Source: Leeuwenhoekiella sp. MAR_2009_132
GTDB taxonomy: Bacteria > Bacteroidota > Bacteroidia > Flavobacteriales > Flavobacteriaceae
Assembly (NCBI RefSeq): GCF_000687915.1
Contig: NZ_JHZY01000004.1
Span: 131,501 to 195,500 of the forward strand
Reading direction: 5' to 3'
DNA length: 64,000 nt
Part shown: in pieces, positions 16,350 to 25,349 of the stretch
How positions within the stretch are numbered: the stretch's first letter is position 1
How the letters are laid out: the number at the start of each line of letters is the position of its first letter
Notes under the pieces: generated by a model
What the model was told of the DNA's origin: nothing
Seen by the model: the letters and a program-made list of their open reading frames with translations, nothing else
The model's database searches: none
Translations under genes and position numbers: made by a program

Positions 16350-18524
16350 ATGATAAAAATCCACCCTAAAACACTTGCTGATTTAGAATTTCATACCGTT
16401 TGTGCTCAGGTAAGTGAGTTGTGCGTTACAGATAAAGGTAAACTTAAGGCACTTAAGTTAATACCACAAAGAAGCTTTAAGAAGACAATTTTTGCACTTA
16501 ATCAAACACAGGAGTATATAAGTTCTGATACTCACGAGACGCCTATACCTAATCACGGTTTTGATGCACTTGACCACGAACTCAAAATGCTGGGTATTGA
16601 AGATACCACACTTGAAGTGGGTAGTTTTAGAAAAATAGGAAGTTTATCTGAGACGGCTAATACCCATTTAAGATACTTTAGAAAATTTCAGTCCTACTAC
16701 CCTACACTTTTTAAAACCGTTGAGGATACCGAGTACACTACAGCTTTAACCGATGAGATTAATACAATTGTAGATCGCTTTGGTGAGATTAAAGATGATG
16801 CATCACCGTTACTTTTAAATACCAGAAGATCTATTAATATAGTTAAAGGAAAAATCAATAGTAGTTTTGCTTCGGCATTATCACAATATGCATCATACGG
16901 ATATCTTGATGAGATCCGTGAATCTATTGTCGATAACGTACGTGTACTTGCGGTAACAGCTATGCACAGACGTAAAGTTAAAGGTTCTATTCTGGGAAAT
17001 TCAAAAACCGGAAGCATTGTTTACATTCAGCCTGAAGCGACTCAAAATCACCAGCGCGAACTTAACAACCTGCAGTACGATGAGCAGGAAGAGGTAAAGC
17101 GCATTTTGAAAGGATTAACAGATTATGTAAGGCCATTTAGTCCGCTACTAGATGATTATCAAAAACTGTTAAGCACAATAGATGTGATTTCGGCGAAAGC
17201 TAAATACGCAAAAAAACTTGATGGAGTCTTACCAAAAATCACACAAGACCGTGAGCTGCAAATTAAAGATGCTTATCACCCATTACTTCTAATAAATAAT
17301 AAGAAACGAGGTCAAAAAACCTTTCCGCAGGATATAACATTAGATCAGGCAAACCGCATAATTGTTATAAGTGGTCCTAACGCAGGTGGTAAAAGTATCA
17401 CACTTAAAACGGTTGGACTGTTACAAATTATGCTGCAAAGCGGGTTGTTAATTCCAGTTCATGAATATTCAAGATTCTGCCTTTTTGAAAAGATTCTTAC
17501 AGATATAGGTGACAATCAAAGCATAGAAAACCATTTAAGTACCTATAGCTACAGATTAAAAAATATGAACTATTTTCTGAAAAAGTGTGACGAGAATACA
17601 CTTTTTCTTATTGATGAATTTGGTACCGGTAGTGATCCTGAATTAGGTGGTGCTTTAGCCGAAACCTTCTTAGAAGTATTTTATGAGCGCGGTAGTTATG
17701 GTATTATTACAACGCATTATGCAAATTTAAAAATGATGGCTAATGAGACTGAAGCAATCACAAATGCAAATATGCTTTTTGACTCGAGATCTTTAGAGCC
17801 ACTATATAAATTGCACGTTGGTGAAGCCGGCAGTTCATTTACATTTGAGGTTGCACAAAAAAATGGCATCCCCTATTCCCTTATTAACAGGTCAAAAAAG
17901 AAAGTTGAGCGCGGCAAAATACGTTTTGACAAGAGTATTGCAGATTTACAGAAAGAGCGCAGCAAACTTGCTAAAACCACAACATCTTTAAAAACTAAAG
18001 AGCAGGAAGCGGCAAAAGAAAAGCAAGAACTTTCTAAAATAAATACAAAAATTCAGGAAAAATTAGAAAGCTATCAGGAGCTTTACGACAGTAATCAGCG
18101 TTTAATATACCTTGGCCAAAAATTAAACGACCTCAGCGATAAGTTTTATACAAACAAGAATAAAAAAGCGCTTATTGATGAGTTGTTTAAGGTTGTACAG
18201 ATCGAAAACTCAAAACGAGCCAAGCAATCTGCAAAAGAAAAACGCGCACAGAAGGCTCGTGAAGATCTCATAAAACAAGAAGCTGAGAAAAAAGTCGAAG
18301 TTATACGCGAAAAGAAAAAAGAACAAAAGCAGAAAGAAATTCAAATAGAAAAAGAGCAACCCAAGGTTACTTTAAAAGTAGGCGACCGCGTGCGATTACC
18401 AGATGGCAGAGCGGTAGGCACAATTCATAACATAGAAAAAGGCAAAGCAATAGTAGATTATGGGATGTTTACTACAAATGTAGATGTAGAAACACTTGAA
18501 CTTGTACAACGCGCAAAACAGTAG
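16350..18524 (+). CDS. mutS2: MutS2-family ATPase lacking the C-terminal Smr domain
   Basis: A 724-residue MutS2-type protein. The core (about 1-300) is followed by the ABC-type ATPase: Walker A VISGPNAGGKSITLK, Walker B LFLIDEFGTGSDP and the switch IITTHYANLK. A long charged coiled coil follows (about 520-660), then a KOW-like beta segment KVGDRVRLPDGRAVGTIHN. The protein ends right after it, so the Smr nuclease domain of typical MutS2 (about 780 residues) is absent. The family acts on recombination intermediates or collided ribosomes. The DCC gene starts at the next base after the stop codon. Confidence 0.93.
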   Translation: MIKIHPKTLADLEFHTVCAQVSELCVTDKGKLKALKLIPQRSFKKTIFALNQTQEYISSDTHETPIPNHGFDALDHELKMLGIEDTTLEVGSFRKIGSLSETANTHLRYFRKFQSYYPTLFKTVEDTEYTTALTDEINTIVDRFGEIKDDASPLLLNTRRSINIVKGKINSSFASALSQYASYGYLDEIRESIVDNVRVLAVTAMHRRKVKGSILGNSKTGSIVYIQPEATQNHQRELNNLQYDEQEEVKRILKGLTDYVRPFSPLLDDYQKLLSTIDVISAKAKYAKKLDGVLPKITQDRELQIKDAYHPLLLINNKKRGQKTFPQDITLDQANRIIVISGPNAGGKSITLKTVGLLQIMLQSGLLIPVHEYSRFCLFEKILTDIGDNQSIENHLSTYSYRLKNMNYFLKKCDENTLFLIDEFGTGSDPELGGALAETFLEVFYERGSYGIITTHYANLKMMANETEAITNANMLFDSRSLEPLYKLHVGEAGSSFTFEVAQKNGIPYSLINRSKKKVERGKIRFDKSIADLQKERSKLAKTTTSLKTKEQEAAKEKQELSKINTKIQEKLESYQELYDSNQRLIYLGQKLNDLSDKFYTNKNKKALIDELFKVVQIENSKRAKQSAKEKRAQKAREDLIKQEAEKKVEVIREKKKEQKQKEIQIEKEQPKVTLKVGDRVRLPDGRAVGTIHNIEKGKAIVDYGMFTTNVDVETLELVQRAKQ

Positions 18525-18923
18525 ATGGACTCTAAAATAATTCTTTTTGACGGGGTTTGTAACTTATGTAATGGGGCGATCAATTTTATTATAAAGCAAG
18601 ATTCAAAAGCTGTTTTTAAATTTGCTTCACTACAGAGTGAAACAGGTATGCGGCTTTTAAAAAAGCACAAAATTGATCCTCAAAAAACAGATTCTATAAT
18701 TCTCGTAGAAGAAGATAAAGTTTCTGTAAAATCAACTGCGGCACTGCGTATATCTCGATTTTTAGATAAAGGATACCCATTGCTGTATGGCTTTATGATT
18801 ATTCCCGGCTTTATTAGAAATTACGTTTATGATTTTATTGCCCGCAACAGATATAAGTGGTTTGGCAAAAAAGAAAGCTGTATGATTCCTACACCAGAAC
18901 TTAAATCGCGTTTCTTAGAATAA
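18525..18923 (+). CDS. DCC-family thiol-disulfide oxidoreductase (DUF393)
   Basis: A 132-residue protein beginning MDSKIILFDGVCNLCNGAIN, which contains the D-G-V-C-x-x-C signature of the DCC family. The rest (IIKQDSKAVFKFASLQSETG, then YDFIARNRYKWFGKKE-SC) is typical. The family resembles a thioredoxin fold with a redox-active Cys pair; substrates are unknown. It abuts mutS2 with no gap, so translation is almost certainly coupled. Confidence 0.9.
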   Translation: MDSKIILFDGVCNLCNGAINFIIKQDSKAVFKFASLQSETGMRLLKKHKIDPQKTDSIILVEEDKVSVKSTAALRISRFLDKGYPLLYGFMIIPGFIRNYVYDFIARNRYKWFGKKESCMIPTPELKSRFLE

Positions 18924-18997
18924 TAATTTGTTATCTGTTTAAAAACGTGCTTTTTAATCTAAACTTTTCCTTTATTTTTAAGGAAAATATATTCTAT

Positions 18998-20914
18998 ATG
19001 AAAGTTATAATTACAATTTTTTTCTGCCTCTTTTTTTGTAATTGGAGTTCTTTTGCTACAGATAAGCCTATCTTAAAGCAAACTTCTAAGATTGAAAAGG
19101 TAACGGTTTTTTTACAGGGAGCTACTATAGAACGGTCTGCTTCGGTGGTTATTAAACCCGGAGTAAATGAGTTGGTTTTCAATAATCTTTCTCCAGACAT
19201 TTTGGAAAACAGTATTCAGTTAAGAGGTCTTGAGGATGCCAGTATTCTTTCAATCGCCTTTGATCTTGATTACCTGGAGAAGAAGGCTGCTTCGGCAGAA
19301 TATGAAGGTTTAAAATCTGAATTAGACAAATTGCTTTTCAGTAAAAGCTCCATTCAAAATAAAATTGAAGGCTTTAACAGAGAGCTAAACTTGCTATCTC
19401 AAAATCAGCGAATCAACAGTGACAATACAGATCTTTCTATAGAAAAAGTAAAGCAAATAAGCACATATTATCGGGAACGCAGCACCGAAATTCAAAATAC
19501 CATCTACACGCTAACCCGGGAGCTTCAGGATTTAACTCAAAGAATAGATGACTACCGTCAGCAAATGTCAAAACTTGATGATTCTCGTAAAGAAACACGT
19601 GGAGAGATTACCATCAAGCTTCAAAGTGAAACCTCTAAAACTTTAAACTTAGCGTTATCCTATATCATTCAAAATGCAGGATGGTTTCCTCTTTACGATA
19701 TACGTGCTGCAAATACTTCAAGCCCCATACAGCTAAATTACAAGGCCAGTATTTATCAACAAAGTGGTATCGACTGGGAAGATGTTAAACTTGTGCTGTC
19801 TACAGGTGATCCCAATACCAATAATTTTAAACCCAATCTGGAAACCAAATACCTCAACTTTGTAAGCGCTAATTACCGTAGCACAGGTGCTATAAATCGA
19901 AGCAACCTTAAATATAACCCTACCATTCGCAGTGTTTCTGGTATATTAAGTGATAATTCGGGCGCACCACTACCCGGCGTTAATGTTATTCAAACAGGCA
20001 CATCAAATGGCACAACTACAGACTTTGACGGCAAATACAGATTAACGATACAACCTAATGGCGGCCAGCAACTAAGCTTCTCCTCTCTAGGTTTTAGAGA
20101 TGAATCTTTACCGGTTTATGCCTCAATGATGAATGTGCAGCTTGAAGAAGACAGTCAATCACTTGATGAAGTTGTAGTGGTAGGTTATGGAGGTGATGAT
20201 GTTTCTCGTGCATTAAGCGGAAAGGCAACCGGAATTACTATTAGAGGAAACAGCTCACTTGCTCCAGAAAAATCATACAGTGAAAATGTTGAAACTAAAC
20301 AAGAGAGCTTAACAAATACGCGTTTTGAAATCAAAAAGCGTTATACAATAGTTTCTAATACAGATATAACCACCATTGAAATTGATACGTTTGAGTTACC
20401 CGCAAACTACCAACACTATGCAGCTCCAGAACTTAACGAAAATGTTTTTTTAACGGCTACGGTAACAAATTGGGAAGGTTTTGACTTACTACAAGGTGAG
20501 GCCAATATTTATTTTGAAGGAAGTTATGCGGGAAAGACAGCTATAAATCCGCTGGCAACTACAGACAGTTTGGAAATCTCACTAGGAATAGACCCTAATA
20601 TTATCGTGAAGCGTGAGAAAAAGGACAATTTTAAAAGTAAGTCACTTTTAGGAGGTAATCGCGTTATAGCTAAGGCGTTTGAAATTTCGGTACGTAATAC
20701 TAAAAGCTCTCAAATTAATTTACTGCTAGAAGACCGTATTCCTGTTTCTCAAAATAAAGATATAAAAATATCAGATCAATCCTTTGGTGACGCAAAATAT
20801 GATGAGAAAACCGGTATTCTCAAATGGAATCTAGAACTTGCTTCTAAAGCTTCTTCTACTAAAAACTTTAGTTATGAAGTGCGTTATCCTAAAGGATATA
20901 CTATAAACCTATAA
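18998..20914 (+). CDS. DUF4139/MuiA-like secreted protein with embedded SusC-type plug segment
   Basis: A 638-residue protein from ATG 18998, chosen because it opens a signal peptide (MKVIITIFFCLFFCNWSSFA); an ATG 51 bases upstream would bury it. An N-terminal DUF4140-like domain (about 25-90), a coiled coil (about 105-200) and a DUF4139 region (about 205-290 and 430-638) form the backbone. Between them, about residues 311-417, sits a carboxypeptidase-regulatory-like domain (SVSGILSDNSGAPLPGVNV) followed by SLDEVVVVGYG and SRALSGKATGITIRG, the plug signature of SusC-type TonB receptors. There is no receptor barrel. Function is unknown; an envelope role is likely. Confidence 0.82.
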   Translation: MKVIITIFFCLFFCNWSSFATDKPILKQTSKIEKVTVFLQGATIERSASVVIKPGVNELVFNNLSPDILENSIQLRGLEDASILSIAFDLDYLEKKAASAEYEGLKSELDKLLFSKSSIQNKIEGFNRELNLLSQNQRINSDNTDLSIEKVKQISTYYRERSTEIQNTIYTLTRELQDLTQRIDDYRQQMSKLDDSRKETRGEITIKLQSETSKTLNLALSYIIQNAGWFPLYDIRAANTSSPIQLNYKASIYQQSGIDWEDVKLVLSTGDPNTNNFKPNLETKYLNFVSANYRSTGAINRSNLKYNPTIRSVSGILSDNSGAPLPGVNVIQTGTSNGTTTDFDGKYRLTIQPNGGQQLSFSSLGFRDESLPVYASMMNVQLEEDSQSLDEVVVVGYGGDDVSRALSGKATGITIRGNSSLAPEKSYSENVETKQESLTNTRFEIKKRYTIVSNTDITTIEIDTFELPANYQHYAAPELNENVFLTATVTNWEGFDLLQGEANIYFEGSYAGKTAINPLATTDSLEISLGIDPNIIVKREKKDNFKSKSLLGGNRVIAKAFEISVRNTKSSQINLLLEDRIPVSQNKDIKISDQSFGDAKYDEKTGILKWNLELASKASSTKNFSYEVRYPKGYTINL

Positions 20915-20923
20915 CTATTAAAT

Positions 20924-21584
20924 TTGAGACCAAAACATATAATATTTGATGTTAATGAGACCTTATTAGATCTTAAACCCCTGGCAAGACGTATTAACGC
21001 CTCTCTAAGTAGTGATCTTGCTTTTGACATTTGGTTTAGTGCTCTTTTGCATTATTCATTAGTAGAAGCTGTAACCGGTCATCATGAGGACTTCAGCAAA
21101 ATAGTTAAGGCAACATTTGAAATGACTGCCGCTAAATTCAGAAAAGTAATTCCTGAAGAAGAAATTAAAAGTATTTTGGGAATGATAAAAACTACAGCCA
21201 CACGCAGATGTCCTTGAAGCGCTTACAAAGCTAAAAGAAGAAGGTTTTACGCTTGTGGCTCTCACCAATGGCAATTCTACTGTTGCTAAAGAACAAATGG
21301 CAACTGCAGAACTCGAGCATCTTTTTAATAATATATATAGTGTAGACGAAGCGCAGGCTTTTAAACCGCATCCTAAGCCCTATCAATATGTACTTAATAA
21401 AATGAAAGCAAAACCTGAGGAGACACTTTTAGTTGCTGCCCACGGCTGGGACATTATAGGTGCACAGCGTACCGGTATGCAAACAGCATTTATAGCTCGC
21501 GATGGTAAGTTCAAATATCCGCTAGCTGAGAATCCTAATTATGATTGTAAAAATTTATTAGCTTTAGTTGAATATTTGACCTAA
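20924..21584 (+). pseudogene. Haloacid dehalogenase type II, interrupted by a frameshift
   Basis: Two overlapping-family pieces in different frames. Part one (20924-21217, TTG start) has HAD motif I as FDVNETLLDL and ends prematurely with the stop at 21215-21217. Part two (open from before 21255 to 21584) has motif II (LTNGNS), the motif III Lys (AFKPHPKPYQYV) and motif IV (VAAHGWDIIGAQRTG). Dropping one A from the five-A run at 21187-21191 joins them into a 219-residue protein reading IKLQPHADVLEALTKLKEEG across the junction. All catalytic motifs remain. The cause may be a sequencing error in the homopolymer, a recent mutation or slippage. The 3' end overlaps the convergent lamin-tail gene by 21 bases. 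Confidence 0.85.
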
Positions 21585-22688
21585 ATTAATTTGACCAATG
21601 GAATTAGCGATTCCTGCTGCCCAAATAAAATCTGAGTATTGATTACCAGCACCTACTAACTGTAGTGAAAAACCTATTTCTGGAGCAATGGTTTCATCTA
21701 AAGGTAACTGAATAGATGTCATACCATTTGCCGGTCCTGCCGTCGCAGTTATGACACCTTCATAACTTAAAAATTGAATAACACCTCCTAAAGGGTCTAC
21801 CAGAGCTATTCCTTCAATATCATTTTGTAACGGTATATTAATATTTAAAGTACCCAAACCTGCTTGCTGGTCTGGAATACTACCGGTAATGTTAGAAGTG
21901 CTAATTACGGCTCCATTTGCGCCATTGTAGTGCACAATAGAATAACCCGTGAGATCTACTCCTGCAGAACCTGCAATTTCAACACGCTCATCAATATCTC
22001 CCCCTATGTTATCATAGTGTATCTCATTAATCCACACTTTAATATCATCATCTATTACCATTAGTAAAAAGCTAGAATTTATACCTATGGTAGGCGCTCC
22101 AGAACCTCCACTTACGTTAGTTATGCTAAAGTTTATAACCTCATTACCTTCTACAAGATCATCATTAGTAATTCTAAAAATCGAAGATGCATTAAAAACT
22201 GAAGTCGCTGCAGGAATTGTTACTACTTGTGCTAAAGATTCATCTAAATCATTATAGGCAGAGGCCGAAATGGTAATATTTATAGGCGCGGTAAGTGATG
22301 GGTTAGTAATATTAAATTCTAAATCAATAGCACCCGAATTTTCAATTTGATCTCTACTCGTAGAAGTAAATGCTACTTCTGTAGGTTGAATCGAATTTTG
22401 TAAAAGATGCACATTTTCCCAGAAAACACCATTCCACACCTGCAAACCATAGATAGAAGCCACAGGATCACTTACGAAAATAAGCAAACCAAGGTCACTT
22501 TCATCAGCTCGTATTAAATCGCGTTGAACGACTGTAACTCGGGGTGGCATAAAACCTTTATAGCTTCCATCTGAAGACAAACTACTTACTTCAAGCATTG
22601 CTGATGCACTAGGATTTGTGGTACCAATCCCCACTTGTGCATTTACAACATACGTTCCGATAAAAAATAAAAATAAAATTCTTCTCAT
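21564..22688 (-). CDS. Secreted Calx-beta/lamin-tail-domain protein
   Basis: A 374-residue exported protein. The signal peptide ends VVNAQ, leaving Gln as the first mature residue. The N-terminal segment QVGIGTTNPSASAMLEVSS is a Bacteroidota cell-surface opening. Residues about 110-210 look like a Calx-beta-type domain (DDLVEGNEVINFSITNV), and about 215-365 a lamin-tail-like domain (WINEIHYDNIGGDIDERVEI, LTGYSIVHYNG). Such domains usually accompany extracellular nucleases or phosphatases, but no catalytic domain and no clear type IX sorting domain follows; the protein ends at INLGQIFN. It may be a surface-binding module. Confidence 0.78.
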   Translation of the reverse strand: MRRILFLFFIGTYVVNAQVGIGTTNPSASAMLEVSSLSSDGSYKGFMPPRVTVVQRDLIRADESDLGLLIFVSDPVASIYGLQVWNGVFWENVHLLQNSIQPTEVAFTSTSRDQIENSGAIDLEFNITNPSLTAPINITISASAYNDLDESLAQVVTIPAATSVFNASSIFRITNDDLVEGNEVINFSITNVSGGSGAPTIGINSSFLLMVIDDDIKVWINEIHYDNIGGDIDERVEIAGSAGVDLTGYSIVHYNGANGAVISTSNITGSIPDQQAGLGTLNINIPLQNDIEGIALVDPLGGVIQFLSYEGVITATAGPANGMTSIQLPLDETIAPEIGFSLQLVGAGNQYSDFIWAAGIANSIGQINLGQIFN

Positions 22689-22823
22689 ACTTACTCATTT
22701 AGATCGGCAAATGGTAAGTTAAGTGGTTGTATAGGGAAACCGTTTAATAGATTGGGATTCCTAAAATAAACTTATTTATTTAATAAACAAAACGTAAGTG
22801 TCTTATTTTTAGTCTTTTAATGA

Positions 22824-24269
22824 TTATTCTTCAATATCAAAAGCTTCATCAGGCTTTTTATGAGGATTGTAGTTAAACAGACCTTCCCCTTTTGCGATCA
22901 CTGAAGAGACCGTTGCATCACCCGTAACGTTAACTACAGTTCTACACATATCTAGTATACGATCTACAGGAAAAATAATACCTATCCACGCTGGGTTTAA
23001 ACCTACAGATTCTAAAACTATAATTAGCATTACCAGACCTGCGCTGGGTACCGCCGCAGAACCTATTGATGCAAGTGTAGCGGTCAACACTATAGTAAGC
23101 TGCTGCCCTAAAGTTAAATCTATCATATGAAGTTGAGCTAGAAACACTACTGCCACAGCCTGATAAAGACAGGTACCATCCATATTAACGGTCGCACCTA
23201 TAGGCAGTACAAAACTGGTTACTTTTTTATCAACTCCCAGATTATCCTCTACACACTCCATAGTTACGGGAAGCGTTGCTGCACTACTCGATGTAGAGAA
23301 TGCCAGTGTTTGTGCAGGTCCCATAGCTTTAAAAAATCCGAAATAAGAAACCTTTCTAACAAATATTTTAAATATAAGTGGGTAGATCACAAAGATCATA
23401 AGTGCTAAACCAAGTACTACGGTTAATGAATACCAGCTCAATCCTTTAAAAATCTCAACAACTTTACCTATATCATTACCCGCCATCTGACTCACAACAC
23501 CTGCCAGTAAAGCGAAAACAAAAAATGGCGCTGCCTGCATAGTCAAGTCTACCATTTTTAAAAATATTTCCATAATCCCATCTACAGCACGCGTAACCGG
23601 AGCTGACTTTTTAGGATCTATAAATAACATACTTACTCCAAAAAATAAACCGAAGAAAATAACCTGTAACATTAATCCATTATCCGCAAGAGAATTAAAA
23701 AAGTTATCGGGTACAATATCTACAAGGGGTTGAAGCGGACCTGCATTTTTAGTAGCATCTGCAGTTTTCATTTTATCATCTACTGCAGCATCTTTAAGTT
23801 GGCTATGTGATAAATTTGAAATCTCTCTAGCACGTTCCATAAACTCAGGATCCTGCAAGTAATTAACTCCGTCTTTAATGACGTAACCTTCATCTGCAGC
23901 CCAAATCTCATAACTAATACGGTTATCGATACGGCTCTGCTCATCAACAAGCTTACCGGGTTCTATTACATTAACAAGAAGCAGACCTAAACTTACGGCT
24001 AACACGGTAGTAATTAAGTAAGCGAGAAGGGTCTTCCCACCCATTCTTCCTAGACTAGCAGGATCTCCTAAATTTGCTACACCGCTTATTATTGAAAAAA
24101 GCACAAGAGGAACAGCAATTAACTTTAAAAGGTTAATGAAGATTTTTCCAAAGGGAGCGATCCAGTCTATGGTAAACTGGCTCCATCCCATTTGACTCGA
24201 GATTAAAGCCCAGATAATACCCAGGACAAGACCAATAATAATCTTCCAATGCAATGCTAAGTTTTTCAT
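22824..24269 (-). CDS. Dicarboxylate/amino acid:cation symporter (DAACS family)
   Basis: A 481-residue inner-membrane transporter with about eight helices and two re-entrant loops. Family signatures are clear: SISGVANLGDP-like start, TLAFSTSSSAATLPVTMECV (the serine-rich hairpin HP1), PIGATVNMDGTCLYQAVA (the NMDGT motif) and SIGSAAVPSAGLVML (HP2). It is about 50 residues longer than the commonest members because of a polar insert at about residues 110-190 after the third helix, common in Bacteroidota. It probably takes up glutamate, aspartate or C4-dicarboxylates with Na+ or H+. It is a single gene. Confidence 0.93.
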   Translation of the reverse strand: MKNLALHWKIIIGLVLGIIWALISSQMGWSQFTIDWIAPFGKIFINLLKLIAVPLVLFSIISGVANLGDPASLGRMGGKTLLAYLITTVLAVSLGLLLVNVIEPGKLVDEQSRIDNRISYEIWAADEGYVIKDGVNYLQDPEFMERAREISNLSHSQLKDAAVDDKMKTADATKNAGPLQPLVDIVPDNFFNSLADNGLMLQVIFFGLFFGVSMLFIDPKKSAPVTRAVDGIMEIFLKMVDLTMQAAPFFVFALLAGVVSQMAGNDIGKVVEIFKGLSWYSLTVVLGLALMIFVIYPLIFKIFVRKVSYFGFFKAMGPAQTLAFSTSSSAATLPVTMECVEDNLGVDKKVTSFVLPIGATVNMDGTCLYQAVAVVFLAQLHMIDLTLGQQLTIVLTATLASIGSAAVPSAGLVMLIIVLESVGLNPAWIGIIFPVDRILDMCRTVVNVTGDATVSSVIAKGEGLFNYNPHKKPDEAFDIEE

Positions 24270-24343
24270 ATAAAAATAGAGGTGTTTTTTCCTTGTTGGG
24301 AAAGATAAACAAATTCAACAGAATTTAAATCTGAAGTAAGCGC

Positions 24344-24796
24344 TTATGCCAGCCTATCATCCCAAAAATAATCTTCAATATGAGCTAATTTGACTTTTGA
24401 GGCAAAAGCAGGATGTGAGGTGTTTAAAAGATAGTTGTATTCTTGAGGAATAACAGCTGAAGGAACACGTAAAGCCAGACTATTTTGTGCGCGATACCAG
24501 GATGAACCTAGATTTTGTAAAACTGGATAAGCGAAAATTCCGTGCCAATTTAAAGGAAGTCGTTCTTTATCTAAAAAATCTATAAGTGAACTGTCATCTG
24601 ATAGAGAAAGTATCATAACCTTAAACTTTACATCAGGCTCAATAGAACGATAATTTACAATAAGCTCTAGGGTCGCCAGAGCTCGGCTAGATGAAGAATA
24701 CAGAATTTGCTCACCGGCTTTATTCCACCTTGCGGCAGCACCAGAAGCAGTAAGTATATTGGCGTATTTTTCTGTTGCAATACGGTAAAGCTCCAT
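24344..24796 (-). CDS. RES-domain toxin (NAD+ phosphorylase family)
   Basis: A 150-residue toxin of a type II toxin-antitoxin system. The RES family is named for conserved Arg, Glu and Ser residues; here the candidates are Arg5 or Arg23 (MELYRI, AARWNKAG), Glu44 (ALATLELIV) and Ser113 (VPSAVIPQEYNYLLN). Known members degrade NAD+ by phosphorolysis and cause growth arrest. It lies 8 bases after the antitoxin gene and must be expressed from the same promoter. All signature residues are present, so it should be active. Confidence 0.93.
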   Translation of the reverse strand: MELYRIATEKYANILTASGAAARWNKAGEQILYSSSSRALATLELIVNYRSIEPDVKFKVMILSLSDDSSLIDFLDKERLPLNWHGIFAYPVLQNLGSSWYRAQNSLALRVPSAVIPQEYNYLLNTSHPAFASKVKLAHIEDYFWDDRLA

Positions 24797-24804
24797 ATTA
24801 ATAA

Positions 24805-25218
24805 TTAAGCATTATCTCCATATTGCATCCCGGTGAGGCGATTGTCTATAAACTTTGTGCCACTATAAGTATTCAAAAATACCGCAGGAGCCTTTTTATC
24901 AAAGAAAAAATTAGGACTTTTTAACCACTCTGAAAATTTTTCAAATGAGCCAAAAACCATTTTACCGTGATTGAATAGCGCCATTAAGAGGACGATTTTT
25001 TCTTGCACATGTTCCTTAATAACACTGTTGTTATTTTTATAATTGCGAAGAGTTTTTACATTAATATTTAACCAATCAGCAAGTGTAGCTTCATTAAAAA
25101 AAGAACGCTCCCGCAAGGCATCTAAAGTTGCTAAATTAACCTCTGTATTGTCTAAGTAATACATAACCGCAGCTTCATTGACCTCATTAATATCCTGATC
25201 TATTTTTGAATAACTCAT
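24805..25218 (-). CDS. Xre/ParS/MbcA-type antitoxin
   Basis: A 137-residue antitoxin. The middle (about 45-80) is a helix-turn-helix-like segment (EATLADWLNINVKTLRNYKN), and the C-terminal half matches the Xre/MbcA/ParS toxin-binding domain (KIVLLMALFNHGKMVFGSFE, then FSEWLKSPNFFFDKKAPAVF). It precedes the toxin, the usual order. The DNA-binding domain suggests autoregulation at the 18-base dyad 25250-25267, which lies between candidate promoter boxes just upstream of its start. Confidence 0.92.
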   Translation of the reverse strand: MSYSKIDQDINEVNEAAVMYYLDNTEVNLATLDALRERSFFNEATLADWLNINVKTLRNYKNNNSVIKEHVQEKIVLLMALFNHGKMVFGSFEKFSEWLKSPNFFFDKKAPAVFLNTYSGTKFIDNRLTGMQYGDNA

Positions 25219-25244
25219 AATTATGACCTTTAACTATTATTATT

Positions 25245-25272
25245 CAAATTTAGGTAAAATTACCTAAGCAAA
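25245..25272 (-). promoter_or_regulatory. Toxin-antitoxin promoter with embedded operator dyad
   Basis: On the minus strand TTTG (25269-25272) and TAAATTTG (25245-25252, matching TAnnTTTG) are separated by 16 bases, slightly short of the usual spacing. Between and overlapping them is TTAGGTAA-AA-TTACCTAA (25250-25267), a perfect 8-base dyad, 31 bases before the antitoxin start. This is where an autorepressor would bind. Confidence 0.6.
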
Positions 25273-25300
25273 AAAGTATTTTTTCCTTATTCTGCACATA

Positions 25301-25330
25301 AAAAAACCTGAACATATATTCAGGTTTTTT
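25301..25330 (-). terminator. Terminator after aroC
   Basis: Perfect 12-base arms AAAAAACCTGAA and TTCAGGTTTTTT around the loop CATATA. On the minus strand it ends in six T residues, 19 bases past the aroC stop. It insulates the toxin-antitoxin promoter. Confidence 0.92.
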
Positions 25331-25349
25331 ATGCTTTATCAAGTTATTC

